NCBI GenBank assembly: GCA_019239425.1
Contig: JAFAZX010000056.1
Location: 1 to 64,000, forward strand
Direction: 5' to 3'
Origin: Acidobacteriota bacterium
GTDB taxonomy: Bacteria > Acidobacteriota > Blastocatellia > Pyrinomonadales > Pyrinomonadaceae
Length of the DNA: 64,000 bases
Below the pieces are notes generated by a model. That model had not been told where the DNA came from. It saw nothing but the letters and a program-made list of their open reading frames with translations, and did no database searches. Positions 16,264-25,143 of this stretch are shown here, one piece after another. How positions within the stretch are numbered: the stretch's first letter is position 1; each line of letters opens with the position of its first letter. The position numbers and the translations under genes were made by a program.

Positions 16264-18620
16264 TGCCCGCGGTACGCGTTCTGGTTCGAGTCCTGGTAGC
16301 TCAAGGTGTGGCGCGGCGTGATGACGGCGTCGGCGGCGAGGTTCGGCCGCAGGCGCACGGTCACCTGTAAGACCTGCGTGTCGCCCGGCGCGAGTTCCGC
16401 CACGCGCCAGACGAGCCCGCGCCCGCCGCCCAAATCCTGAAGCGTCAACTCCGGCGACGAAGAGACGAACTCAAGCGCTTCGGGCAACTGCTCGGTCACG
16501 ACCAGGCTCTTCGCCAGGCCGCCGCCGTCGTTGACGAGCACGAGGCGGTAGAAGAGCGTGTCGCCCGGCTTGACCTCCGTGTTCGGCAGCTCCGCCCGCA
16601 CGCGCACGCGCGGCGTCGCCACGGTCAGCACGGTCGAGTCCTCGCCCGCGACGCGCCCCGTCGTGCCCATAGCGCGCGTGACGAGGTTGTACGCGAACTG
16701 CGTGCGGTCGGGCGTCGAGCGCGGGATGTCGACGCCGAGCAGGACGGGGTACTGGCCGCCGCGCGGGTCGAGCGCCGCGGTCTGCGTCACCGCCGGCTCA
16801 CCCGCCTGGTGGCGGCCGTCGCCGTTCGTGTCGGCGTAGACGGTCGCCTGCGGCGCGCCCGGCGCGACGACTCTCAGCTCGAAGCTCTCGGGGTAGTTCG
16901 AAGGGTTGCGGACGATGAAGGGGACGTACATCGTGTCGCCCGGCGTCGCCGTCAGGCCCTTCGAGACGGCCTCGACGCGGGCGCCCGCGACGCGCCCGAC
17001 CGAGATGGTCGGCCCGTCGAAGTTCGAAGGGATGAAGAGGCTCTGCGTGCGCATCGTGCCGCGGCCGACCGGCTTGTTCGAGCCGGCGAGCGCCTCGTTG
17101 ACGGCGCGCAGCGTGACCGTGATCTCGCGGTTGTCGCGCGACTCGAGGTCGCCCAGAGACCAGATGGCCGTCCGCGAAGGGCGGTCGTACTGGAGCGGCG
17201 CGGGCGTCGCGCTCACGAGCTCGAAGTCGGGGGTGAAGACGAAGTCGGCGCGGGTGACGCGCGCGGTGGCGCTCCCCTGGTTGCGGACGCTGATGCGCTG
17301 CGTGAAGGTCTCGCCGGGCTGGACGGTCTCCTGCAGGGCGTTCGACGCGGCGGCGAGCGCGGCGGCGACGACCGTGAGCGAGGCGTCGGTCACCTTCGTC
17401 ACGGTGGCGTCGGCCTGCGAGGCGGCGCGGACGAGGAAGCGCTGCTGCTGGTTGTCGGGCGCGCTCTCGGGGACGCGCGCGTTGAGGACGACCTCGATGG
17501 TCTGGCCGCGCTGCAACTGCGGCGTGACGAAGACCGGCAGCCCCACCTCGTTGCTGCTCTGGCTGAAACTGGGCTGGTACTCGGCCGGGAGGTCTGTCTC
17601 AAGCCGGAACTGATCCTCCTTGTTGCCCGCGTTGGTGATGGTGAGCGGCAACTGAATGGTCTGCCCCGGCTGCGCGGCGAGCGCCGAGCGGCGGAGCGCC
17701 AGCTGCAAGTCGGGCACCTGCCGGACGGTGATGATGAAGCTGCTGTTGCTCGACTGCGTGTCGGCCGGGGGCGGCGGCGTGTAGGTCGCGGTCTCGACGG
17801 GGCGCGGCGTCGGCGTCACGGCCGGCTGCGGGGTCGGCGTGACGGCGGGCGTGCGCGTCGGGGTCGGGACGGAGGCCGTCTCGTTGTTGCGGACGGGCCT
17901 GCGCGTGGGCGTCGGCTGCGGCGTCGGGGTCACCACGGCGGGCTCGACCACGGCGGGCTGCGCGGCGTTGTTGCGCGCGTTGTTGCGGGCGCGGCGGCCC
18001 GCGGCCGTGCGCGGGCGCTCCGCGTCGCCGCCCCCGCGAACCGTAAGCTCGGGCACACGCGTCGTCGGGGTCGTGGCCGTCGAGGCGACCTCGGTCGGCG
18101 TCGGCGTCGGGCGCGGCGTGGCGCGCGGGCGCGGCGGCGTGGGCGTCGGCGTGGCCTTCGCAATCTGCGTCGCGGGCGCAGGCGTTGCGCGCGGCGTGGG
18201 CGTCGCGGCGGGCGACGACGGGCGCGTGGAGGCCTCGGCTCGCGCCGTCTGTAGCTCCGTGTCATAGATGTCGGAGAAGGGCGTGTCCTTGATGGCGCGC
18301 AGGCGCTCGGCGACCTCGGCCGCTTCCGTGAACTTGTTGAGTTCGATGTAGGAGCGGCCGAGCCAGAGCAGCATCAGGTCTGCGATGAAGCTGTCGGGGT
18401 GCCCCTTCAGGAAGTCGCGGAAGACGGTGGCCGCCTGCTCGTACTGCCCCTTCGCGAAGAGGGCGCGACCGCGGTTGAAGGTCTCCTGTTCGGCCTGTGA
18501 GGGTGCGTCGTCCTGCTGCACCGCACGGGGCGACGCGGCGCGGGCGGCTGAGTGGGCGAAGGGGGACAGGACGAGCGCGGCGGCGAGCGCGGCCGCGCCG
18601 ATGCGGTTACACTTACTCAA
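16260..18620 (-). CDS. Secreted TPR and DUF11-repeat protein with long Pro/Thr linker
   Basis: About 786 residues from a TTG start at 18620. The TTG is chosen because GGAGG (complement of 18630-18634) lies at the right distance; the open frame extends 24 codons upstream with only a GTG and no ribosome site. Order: signal peptide (AAALAAALVLSPFAHSAARA), TPR-like region (about 30-130), a Pro/Thr/Arg-rich linker with TPTPRPTPTP-like strings (about 150-310), then several immunoglobulin-like DUF11/CARDB modules with NAGNKEDQF, VRNQGSATARV, VRNPSNYPESF and LVNDGGGLAKS. Likely exported and attached to the cell surface or outer membrane. A polysaccharide export gene lies just upstream. Confidence 0.78.
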   Translation of the reverse strand: MSKCNRIGAAALAAALVLSPFAHSAARAASPRAVQQDDAPSQAEQETFNRGRALFAKGQYEQAATVFRDFLKGHPDSFIADLMLLWLGRSYIELNKFTEAAEVAERLRAIKDTPFSDIYDTELQTARAEASTRPSSPAATPTPRATPAPATQIAKATPTPTPPRPRATPRPTPTPTEVASTATTPTTRVPELTVRGGGDAERPRTAAGRRARNNARNNAAQPAVVEPAVVTPTPQPTPTRRPVRNNETASVPTPTRTPAVTPTPQPAVTPTPRPVETATYTPPPPADTQSSNSSFIITVRQVPDLQLALRRSALAAQPGQTIQLPLTITNAGNKEDQFRLETDLPAEYQPSFSQSSNEVGLPVFVTPQLQRGQTIEVVLNARVPESAPDNQQQRFLVRAASQADATVTKVTDASLTVVAAALAAASNALQETVQPGETFTQRISVRNQGSATARVTRADFVFTPDFELVSATPAPLQYDRPSRTAIWSLGDLESRDNREITVTLRAVNEALAGSNKPVGRGTMRTQSLFIPSNFDGPTISVGRVAGARVEAVSKGLTATPGDTMYVPFIVRNPSNYPESFELRVVAPGAPQATVYADTNGDGRHQAGEPAVTQTAALDPRGGQYPVLLGVDIPRSTPDRTQFAYNLVTRAMGTTGRVAGEDSTVLTVATPRVRVRAELPNTEVKPGDTLFYRLVLVNDGGGLAKSLVVTEQLPEALEFVSSSPELTLQDLGGGRGLVWRVAELAPGDTQVLQVTVRLRPNLAADAVITPRHTLSYQDSNQNAYRGQ

Positions 18621-18824
18621 AGTTTTGTTCCTCCGACGGGCAGGTGCGAGTCTAATCGAGTCGAACTTCCGGCGCGTACGCGAGAGACGCACATGCGTCG
18701 CGCTCTCAGAGTGAATCTGTCAGTTCGTCCGCGCAGGATAATACAGCCCCGAGGCCGCGGCGGACAAGGCGCTTGAAGGCGCGGAGCAGAGATGGCGAAA
18801 AAAGAGTGATGTCGAATGCCGCGC

Positions 18825-20027
18825 TCACTTCTTCCTGACGGGCGCGCCAGACACCTCGATGCGGTCGCCGGGCTGGAGCTGCGGGTCGGGCACGACGCCG
18901 TTCTCTATCTCGCGCAGGTTGTACTCGGTCGGGGAGAGTCTGCCGTCGGCGCCCGCGCGCAGCACGCGCACGCGCTCGCCCGCCGTCCTGGTCACGCCGC
19001 CCGAGGCGAGCAGCGCCTGCGTCAGGGTGATGCCGACGTGAAAGTCCTTCTGCCCGGGCGCGCCCACCTCGCCGCCGACGAAGTAGAACTCGGGCGGGCG
19101 CACGGTGAGCGTAATCACGTCGCCGGACATGACGAGCGTGTTGAGGCCGGCCGCGTCGTTCAGGTCGACGTTCGCGATCTTGCCCGTCGTGTGCGAGACG
19201 ATGACGGCGCGGCCGGCCTCGGGCTTCGGCTGCGCCTCCGCGATGACGACGTAGAGCGGGATGGCCTCGCGCCTGAGAATCTTGGTGCCGGGGTCGCCGA
19301 CGAGGCCGCTGACGAGGACGGCGTGGCTCGCGTACTCGCGGACGCTGACGCGCACCTGCGGCTTGTCGTAGAGGTTGCGGTGGCGGAACTCCGCGACGAG
19401 CTGGGCGGCCAGCTCGTCGGTCGTCATCCCCGCGACCGTGAGCGGGTCTTTGAGCAGAGGGTAGTCGAGCACGCCGCCGGCGACGACCGAGTAGAGCGTG
19501 TTCTGCCGCGGGTCCTGGGCGTTGAGAAGTCTGATGTCGAGCACGTCGCCCGTGCCGATGCGGTAGACGTTCGCGGGCGAGACGGCCGCCGCGGGCGGGG
19601 CGGCCGCGGGCGTCGCGCTCGAAAGCCGCGCCGCGTTCGTGGGCGGGGCCGCGTTGTTCGGCTGGGTGGAGGCCGGGCCGCCGCTGGTTCCCTTGCCCGT
19701 GTCGTTGGCGCCCTCGGCGACGGCGTTGGTCTTGACGGGCGAGCCGACGGGGACGCTCGGCTCGTTGGCGGACTTCGGAGGGGCGTCGCTGGTCGAGGCG
19801 GGGTCTGACTTGGGCGCGGGCGCGTTGGTCTTCGCGGCCTCGCGCGGCTTCTCCGAAGAGGACGAAGAACGCTTCTCCTCCTTCTTCGGCTTGGGCCGGG
19901 CGGGCGCTTCCGCCGCCGAGTCGTCCGCGGTCGGGCCGACGCGCACGCCGGCCTGCGCGTGGGCGTGGCGCGCGCCCGCGCCACATAATGCGAGCGCGGC
20001 GGCCGCGGCGTAGAGAAACTTCTTCAT
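18825..20027 (-). CDS. Polysaccharide export protein (Wza-like, Poly_export/SLBB)
   Basis: Protein of 400 residues. Signal peptide (KKFLYAAAAALALCGAGARHAHA), then about 150 residues of Pro/Ala/Lys-rich low complexity, then the polysaccharide export domain (YRIGTGDVLDIRLLNAQDP, LDYPLLKDPLTVAGMTTDEL, VRVSVREYASHAVLVSGLVG) and SLBB-type domain (FYFVGGEVGAPGQKDFHV, LTQALLASGGVTRTAGERV). It has no lipobox Cys after the signal, unlike Wza. The family forms the outer-membrane exit for capsular or exopolysaccharide. No other export genes are in the window, so this is an orphan copy. Confidence 0.85.
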   Translation of the reverse strand: MKKFLYAAAAALALCGAGARHAHAQAGVRVGPTADDSAAEAPARPKPKKEEKRSSSSSEKPREAAKTNAPAPKSDPASTSDAPPKSANEPSVPVGSPVKTNAVAEGANDTGKGTSGGPASTQPNNAAPPTNAARLSSATPAAAPPAAAVSPANVYRIGTGDVLDIRLLNAQDPRQNTLYSVVAGGVLDYPLLKDPLTVAGMTTDELAAQLVAEFRHRNLYDKPQVRVSVREYASHAVLVSGLVGDPGTKILRREAIPLYVVIAEAQPKPEAGRAVIVSHTTGKIANVDLNDAAGLNTLVMSGDVITLTVRPPEFYFVGGEVGAPGQKDFHVGITLTQALLASGGVTRTAGERVRVLRAGADGRLSPTEYNLREIENGVVPDPQLQPGDRIEVSGAPVRKK

Positions 20028-20340
20028 ACGGGCACTCTTCCTTGCATGTCCGCCCGCGCCTCGCGCGCCCGCCGGGCAAGGGCGGACGACGCTGCGTCAA
20101 CGTTCGGACTCTTCCCCTCGTTCGTTACGGGCCGGCGACCGTTCGGGGGAACGGAACGTCCCTGCGGCCCTCGGTTTTAATAAACTCCTAAACGGCCGCG
20201 ATTCCTGATAAGTGACCCCGCCTCTTTCGTCGGACGCCTTTCGTGTTGTCGTGGCTGAACGTGTGCGCAGGCGGTCGTGTCGGCGTCGGACGGAGGTCGG
20301 GAATTGGTCAAAGACGGTGGCCGGTCGCCCGCGTCCGATT
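20028..20340. other. Intergenic stretch without a supported gene
   Basis: Separates two minus-strand operons. It holds the upstream region of the polysaccharide export gene (with an A/T-rich patch near 20175-20205) and the downstream region of ptsI. No hairpin, repeat or clear promoter could be supported. Confidence 0.5.
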
Positions 20341-22152
20341 CTACCCTTTGGTTTTCGGGGGTGGCAAGATTTCTTTGGGGAAAAGATTCGGCCAGCGCCC
20401 CCCGAGCCGCACGCGCACAAGCTCCTCGACCTCGTCCGCGGTCGCGCATTCGAGGCACTCCTTCGCCACCGCTTCCGCCTCCTCCAGCTCGAGCCCAGCC
20501 ACCGTGCGCCGCACGCGCGGGATGGCCGTCGGCGCCATGCTCAGCTCGCGCGCGCCGAGGCCGAGCAGCACCGCCGCGTAGGCCGGCGACGCCGCCATCT
20601 CGCCGCAGACGACGGAGCGTATCCCCGCGCCTTCGGCCGCTTCGAGCGCGCGCCGCACGGACAGAAGCACCGCCGGGTGGAGCGAGCGGAACCAGCCGGC
20701 CACCTCGTCGTTGCCGCGGTCGACGGCGAGCGTGTACTGCACGAGGTCGTTCGTCCCCAGGCTGAAGAAGTCCACCTCGCGCGCGAGCTTCTCGGCGACG
20801 AGCACGGCCGAGGGCACCTCGATCATCGCGCCGACGCGCAACGCCCCGGCCTCCTTCCCTTCGCCGCCCAGACGCGCGCGCTCGTCCTCGATGACCTCGC
20901 GCGCGCGCCGCACGTCGGTCACGTCCGAGACCATCGGGATGACGAGGTCTACCGGGCCGCGCGCGGCCGCGCGCAGGACGGCGCGCACCTGCGTCCTGAG
21001 CAGCTCGGGCCTTTGCAGGCAGAGGCGGATGGCGCGCAGGCCGAGAGCGGGGTTGCGCTCCTCGCCCGCGTCGAGGCGCGAGCCCGAGAGCTTGTCGCCG
21101 CCCATGTCGAAGAGGCGCACCGTCAGCCCGTCCTCGCCCGCGATGCGCGCGAGGCGTTCGTACGTCTCGCGCTGCTCGTCCTCGTCCGGCACGGAGCCGC
21201 GGTGCGAGAGCAGGAACTCCGAGCGGAAGAGGCCGATGCCGTGCGCGCCGTAGCGGTTCACCCAGTCGTACTCGACGGGCAGCTCGACGTTCGCGCGCAG
21301 GGTGACCTCGACGCCGTCGCGCGTCCGCAGGGGCGCGCGCAGCTCCTCGGCCGCCGCGACCGCGCGCGCGGGCGACTCCTTCGCGACCTGCCTCTCCCGC
21401 GTGAACAGCTCCAGCGTCTCGGGCTTGGGGTGGAGCGTGACCTCGCCGCGGCCGGCGTCGATGACGACGGAGTCGCCGGTGCGCGCCGCGCGGTAGAAGT
21501 CGCGCAGGCCGACGACCGCCGGGATGCCTAAGCCCCGGGCGATGATGGCCGTGTGCGAAGTCCAGCCGCCCACGTCGGTCGCGAACGCCTTGATGTGCCC
21601 GAAGTCGAGTTCGGCGAGCGTCGAGGGCATCAGCTCCTCGGCGACGACGACGGCGTCTTCGGTCAGGCGGCGGCCGAGCATGCTCTCGCCGGAGAGCGCG
21701 ACGAGCAGGCGGCGCGTCACGTCCTCGATGTCGGAGCTGCGCTCGCGCAGGTAGTCGTCCTTGATCTCTTCGTAGACGGCGAGCACGCGGTCGGTGACAA
21801 CCTTGACGGCCCACTCGCTGTTGACCGACTCGGTGCGGATGACGGCCTCCACGTCGTCGTTGAGCTTGCGGTCTTCGAGCATGAGGAGGTGCGCGTCGAA
21901 GATGTAGGCGTGCTCCTCGCCGAGCGTGCGCGCGGCGCGCTTCTTCAGGGCGAGCAGCTGCCTGCGCGCGAGCCGCACGGCCGCGCCGTAGCGGCGCACC
22001 TCGCGCCCGACCTCCGCCGCGTCGAGCTTGACCTGGTAGATGCCCGCGCGCCCGCCGCCGCCGTGGATGCGCAGCACGCGCCCCGTGACGGCCCCGTCCG
22101 AGACGGCCACGCCGCGCCAGCGCCGCTCGCTCTTGTCCCGCCTGCCGCTCAC
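20341..22152 (-). CDS. ptsI: Phosphoenolpyruvate-protein phosphotransferase (PTS enzyme I)
   Basis: Protein of 603 residues, GTG start overlapping the HPr stop (GTGA). It transfers phosphate from PEP to HPr. Active-site His in GGWTSHTAIIARGLGIP, PEP-binding FRSEFLLSHR and LFDMGGDK, and the C-terminal FFSLGTNDLVQYTLAVDRGN with CGEMA. The N-terminus has about 15 extra basic residues. Last gene of the rpoN/hprK/rapZ/PTS cluster. No sugar permease is encoded here, so phosphate flow probably serves regulation. Confidence 0.96.
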   Translation of the reverse strand: MSGRRDKSERRWRGVAVSDGAVTGRVLRIHGGGGRAGIYQVKLDAAEVGREVRRYGAAVRLARRQLLALKKRAARTLGEEHAYIFDAHLLMLEDRKLNDDVEAVIRTESVNSEWAVKVVTDRVLAVYEEIKDDYLRERSSDIEDVTRRLLVALSGESMLGRRLTEDAVVVAEELMPSTLAELDFGHIKAFATDVGGWTSHTAIIARGLGIPAVVGLRDFYRAARTGDSVVIDAGRGEVTLHPKPETLELFTRERQVAKESPARAVAAAEELRAPLRTRDGVEVTLRANVELPVEYDWVNRYGAHGIGLFRSEFLLSHRGSVPDEDEQRETYERLARIAGEDGLTVRLFDMGGDKLSGSRLDAGEERNPALGLRAIRLCLQRPELLRTQVRAVLRAAARGPVDLVIPMVSDVTDVRRAREVIEDERARLGGEGKEAGALRVGAMIEVPSAVLVAEKLAREVDFFSLGTNDLVQYTLAVDRGNDEVAGWFRSLHPAVLLSVRRALEAAEGAGIRSVVCGEMAASPAYAAVLLGLGARELSMAPTAIPRVRRTVAGLELEEAEAVAKECLECATADEVEELVRVRLGGRWPNLFPKEILPPPKTKG

Positions 22153-22427
22153 TCCTCAGTTTCCCCGAACCCGCCGCCGATGAGCTGGCACAAGGCTTCG
22201 AGCGCCGGCGCCTCGTCCGGCCCCTCGGCCGTCACCAGCAGCTCCGTCCCGCGCGACGCCGCCAGCATCAACACGCTCAGGATAGACTTCGCGTCGGCCG
22301 ACGCGCTGCGGTCGAGCCTGACGAGCTTCAGCGTCGCGCGGAAGGCGGTCGCCGCGCGCACGAGCTTCGCCGCCGCGCGCGCGTGCAGCCCCAGACGGTT
22401 GACGATGGTGACCCGGCACTCGACCAA
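22149..22427 (-). CDS. ptsH: HPr phosphocarrier protein
   Basis: Protein of 92 residues. It starts with TTG at 22427, supported by GGGAGAGA a few bases upstream. It has the His15 site GLHARAAAKLV and the Ser46 site SADAKSILSVLML, the latter phosphorylated by HPr kinase. Both sites are intact and hprK is close by, so this HPr can be controlled by both enzyme I and the kinase. It overlaps ptsI by 4 bases. Confidence 0.95.
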   Translation of the reverse strand: MVECRVTIVNRLGLHARAAAKLVRAATAFRATLKLVRLDRSASADAKSILSVLMLAASRGTELLVTAEGPDEAPALEALCQLIGGGFGETEE

Positions 22428-22440
22428 AGGTCTCTCCCTC

Positions 22441-22496
22441 GATTTAAGACCCCGGATTTGAAATTTCGAATCTCAAATTTCGAATCCTTACCGACC
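22441..22496. repeat. Small direct repeat between ptsH and the EIIA gene
   Basis: AAATTTCGAATCT and AAATTTCGAATCC occur in tandem within an A/T-rich patch (about 22460-22487). Each copy contains TTCGAA. It is out of character with the surrounding GC-rich sequence. It may be a degenerate member of the short-word repeat family. Function unknown. Confidence 0.5.
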
Positions 22497-22946
22497 TCAG
22501 CCCTTGCGCCCGCCGCCCGCGAGCAGCTCGCCCGCGAGGTAGATGCCCTGCCGCCCCTGGTCGCGCACGAGCCGCGCGACCTCTTCGAGCGGCACGCCCG
22601 GCTGCAGGCCCGCGAGCTTGATGACCATCGGCAGGTTGACGCCCGTCACCACCTCGACCTCGCCCCGCTGCAGGAACATCGAGGCGATGTTGGTCGGCGT
22701 GCCGCCGAACATGTCGGTCATCAGGAGCACGCCGCCGCCGTCCGTGACGCGCTCGATGGCGCGGCGGATCTCGTTCTTGGCGGCCTCCACGTCGTCGTGC
22801 CAGCCGATGGAGACGGCCGTGATGTGGCCGAAGTTCCCGATGATGGTCTCGGCCGCCGCCAGCAGCTCGGTCGCCACCTGCCCGTGCGACACGATGACGC
22901 CGGCCACGCGCCCCGCCGCCCCTTCCTCTTTAGCTTTGTCAGGCAT
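22497..22946 (-). CDS. PTS EIIA component, mannose family
   Basis: Protein of 149 residues. The active His lies in VIVSHGQVATELL, followed by MTDMFGGTPTNIASMFL and VVTGVNLPMVIKLAGLQ, as in ManX-type EIIA. No EIIB, EIIC or EIID genes follow, so it probably acts as a phospho-sensor rather than in sugar uptake. Position between rapZ and ptsH matches the PTS-Ntr-like clusters of other Gram-negative bacteria. An octamer inverted repeat lies in the gap before it. Confidence 0.92.
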   Translation of the reverse strand: MPDKAKEEGAAGRVAGVIVSHGQVATELLAAAETIIGNFGHITAVSIGWHDDVEAAKNEIRRAIERVTDGGGVLLMTDMFGGTPTNIASMFLQRGEVEVVTGVNLPMVIKLAGLQPGVPLEEVARLVRDQGRQGIYLAGELLAGGGRKG

Positions 22947-22986
22947 TCTTCAACTCCGTTCCACTTGTGGGTGGAGTGAAAGGCAG

Positions 22987-23052
22987 TTCACCACAGAGAC
23001 ACAGAGACACAGCTACTAGCAATTAGGCCCCGAGCTGTGTCTCTGTGGTGAA
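22987..23052. repeat. Inverted repeat of CACAGAGA octamers, arms unequal by one unit
   Basis: Left arm 22987-23014 (28 bases) and right arm 23033-23052 (20 bases) are reverse complements except that the right arm lacks exactly one 8-base unit. This is direct evidence of unit loss or gain by slippage. It lies between rapZ and the EIIA gene. Confidence 0.88.
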
Positions 23053-23099
23053 TCATCGCCAGTGCTACCGTTAGACGATATTTAATTATGCCCTCGCCG

Positions 23100-23131
23100 C
23101 CGCCGAACTGCCTACTGCTTACTGCCTACTG
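23100..23131 (-). repeat. Single-arm GTAGGCA heptamer repeat at the end of rapZ
   Basis: Reading CTGCCTACTGCTTACTGCCT on the plus strand: words of seven bases, CTACTGC and CTTACTG variants. On the minus strand it encodes the last residues of RapZ (KAVGSKQ) and its stop codon TAG (23114-23112). No inverted partner is close by. Confidence 0.8.
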
Positions 23132-24059
23132 CCTTCCGTCTTTTCGTCTTCGACACGTCGCGGTGGACGGCCGCCGCCTCGTAGCCGCCGCGGCGGAGGT
23201 GGCGCGCGATGTAGTTGGCCGCCATCACCGAGCGGTGGCGGCCGCCGGTGCAGCCGATGCCGATGGTGACGTAGGACTTGCCCTCGCGCCGGTAGAGCGG
23301 GAGCAGGTAGTCGATCAGCTCCGTGAAGCGCCTGAGCGTCTCGCGCACCTCGTCGCTCGCCATGAGGTACTTGACGATGCGCGGGTCGTGGCCCGAGAGC
23401 GCGCGCAGCTCCGGCACGAAGTGCGGGTTCGGCAGGTGGCGCACGTCGAAGAGCAAGTCCACGTCGTGCGGCGAGCCGTGCTTGTAGCCGAAGCTGTAGA
23501 CCTGGACGCGCATCGTCGCGCCGTCCTCGCCGCCGAAGCGCTCGATGAGCAGGCGGCGGAGCGTGTGGACGGTGTGCCCGGAGGTGTCGATGACCTGGTC
23601 AGCGAGCTGCCGTATCTCGGACATCGCGCGGCGCTCGCGCCGGATGGATTCGAGCAGCCCGTCGCCGTCGTCGGCCGGGTGCGGCCGCCGCGTCTCGCTG
23701 AAGCGGCGGACGAGCACCTCGTCCGAGGCCTCGAAGAAGAGGACGTAGACGCGCAGCCCCGACGCGCGCAGCTCCCTGAGGCGCGCCGGGAACTCGCTCA
23801 GGAACCTCCCCTCGCGGATGTCGACGACGAGCGCGGCGCGCTCGATGTGGGGGCGGTTGTGCTCTTCTGGCTGGACGAGGCGGCCGAAGGTCGGCATCAG
23901 GGTCAGGGGCAGGTTGTCGACGCAGAAGTAGCCGAGGTCTTCGAACGCGTTCGTCGCCGAAGACATCCCGGAGCCGCTGAGGCCCGTGATGATGACGATG
24001 TCGGGCGCGCCCGCCTTCGCCGCGCCGCGCCCCACGCCCGCCTTCTGTTTCTCAGTCAT
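23112..24059 (-). CDS. rapZ: RapZ-family nucleotide-binding protein (RNase adapter)
   Basis: Protein of 315 residues. N-terminal P-loop IITGLSGSGMSSATNAFEDL, then FCVDNLP, VVDIREGRFL and LFFEASDEVLVRRFSETRR; the C-terminal domain has FGYKHGSP, DVRHLPNP and IGIGCTGGRHRSV, all family hallmarks. In E. coli RapZ controls GlmS through small RNAs. The Walker A lysine is replaced by Met (residue 32). It overlaps hprK by 8 bases. Its last residues come from a heptamer repeat. Confidence 0.93.
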   Translation of the reverse strand: MTEKQKAGVGRGAAKAGAPDIVIITGLSGSGMSSATNAFEDLGYFCVDNLPLTLMPTFGRLVQPEEHNRPHIERAALVVDIREGRFLSEFPARLRELRASGLRVYVLFFEASDEVLVRRFSETRRPHPADDGDGLLESIRRERRAMSEIRQLADQVIDTSGHTVHTLRRLLIERFGGEDGATMRVQVYSFGYKHGSPHDVDLLFDVRHLPNPHFVPELRALSGHDPRIVKYLMASDEVRETLRRFTELIDYLLPLYRREGKSYVTIGIGCTGGRHRSVMAANYIARHLRRGGYEAAAVHRDVSKTKRRKAVGSKQ

Positions 24060-25029
24060 CCCCCGCCCCTTCGCGCTTCAGGCCCGCGTCGTGCCGCGCC
24101 ACGAAACGCTCGGCCGCATTGTAACCGCGCAGGCGCATGAGGTGTACGCGCACCGCCGTCTCGACGAGCGTCGCGAGGTTGCGCCCGGGACTCACCGGCA
24201 GGACGTAGTAGGGGACGGCGACGCCGAGGATGTCGACCGTCCGCTCTTCGAGGCCGAGGCGGTCGACGTCGCCCGCCTCGCCCCAGCGGACGAGCTTGAT
24301 GTCGAGCCCCAGATGCTTCGGCCCGCTGACGGCCGAGACGCCGAACAGCTCGCGGATGTTGAGGATGCCGAGGCCGCGAATCTCCATGTGCTCGCGCAGG
24401 AGGTCGGGCGCGCCGCCCATCAGGAGGCCGGGCCGGCGGCGGCGGATCTCGACGACGTCGTCGGCGACGAGCTGGTGGCCGCGCATGATGAGGTCGAGCG
24501 CGCACTCAGATTTGCCCACGCCCGACTTGCCCTCGATGAGCACGCCGAGGCCGTAGAGGTCTAAGAGCGCGCCGTGGCGCGTCTCGCGCGGCGCGAGCAC
24601 CTCTTCGAGGTACTCGGTGATGGCGGTGATGGCGACGGAGCTGACGAGCGTGGTCTGGATGAGCGGGAGCACCGCCCCGTCGCACGCCTCGACCAGCTCG
24701 GCCGGCGGCGTCAGGCCCTTGGTGACGAGGACGCAGGAGATCTTCTCGAGCTCGAGCCGCGCGACGGCCGCGCTCCTCTCTGCCGAGGAGAGCTGGCCGA
24801 GGAACTGCAGCTCGCTCGCGCCGACGATCTGCACGCGCCCCTCGTGGACGTAGTGCGGGAAGCCGGCGAGCGCGAGGCCGAGCTTCTGGATGCGCGGCGT
24901 GCGCAGCCAGCGCCCCGCGGCGCCACCCGCGCCCGCGAGGAAGGAGAGCGGCAGCACCTCCGGCGCGCGCGCGACGAACTCCGCGACCGTGATCGTGGGG
25001 CTCTCGCCGTTCTGCGGTGTCTTCTCCAT
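24052..25029 (-). CDS. hprK: HPr kinase/phosphorylase
   Basis: About 325 residues from ATG 25029; a TTG one codon earlier is possible. It phosphorylates or dephosphorylates HPr at Ser46. Walker A GKSGVGKSECALDLIMRGH, VADDVVEIRR, and the HprK signature EIRGLGILNIRELFG. The N-terminal domain of about 130 residues is of the DRTGG-like fold. With HPr retaining Ser46, the control circuit is complete in this cluster. The gene is followed upstream by a heptamer inverted repeat. Confidence 0.95.
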   Translation of the reverse strand: MEKTPQNGESPTITVAEFVARAPEVLPLSFLAGAGGAAGRWLRTPRIQKLGLALAGFPHYVHEGRVQIVGASELQFLGQLSSAERSAAVARLELEKISCVLVTKGLTPPAELVEACDGAVLPLIQTTLVSSVAITAITEYLEEVLAPRETRHGALLDLYGLGVLIEGKSGVGKSECALDLIMRGHQLVADDVVEIRRRRPGLLMGGAPDLLREHMEIRGLGILNIRELFGVSAVSGPKHLGLDIKLVRWGEAGDVDRLGLEERTVDILGVAVPYYVLPVSPGRNLATLVETAVRVHLMRLRGYNAAERFVARHDAGLKREGAGDD

Positions 25030-25049
25030 CAAGTGAAAGGATGAAGGAA

Positions 25050-25122
25050 AGGGTGTTGGGTGTTAGGTGTTGGGTGTTGGGTTTGTTCTACCCAGCACCC
25101 AACACCCAGCACCCAACACCCT
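25050..25122. repeat. Inverted repeat of GTGTTGG heptamers between hpf and hprK
   Basis: Left arm 25050-25083 has tandem GTGTTGG words with one GTGTTAG variant; right arm 25089-25122 has the complement CCAACAC with CCCAGCA variants. The imperfect pairing is due to single-base changes in units. Confidence 0.88.
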
Positions 25123-25143
25123 CCCCATCGTCCTTCAATTCGT

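Noticed and set aside
16809-18254. Plus-strand frame of 481 codons opposite the DUF11 gene
   Set aside because: Mirror of the Pro/Thr linker and DUF11 repeats; Arg/Gly-rich without motifs.
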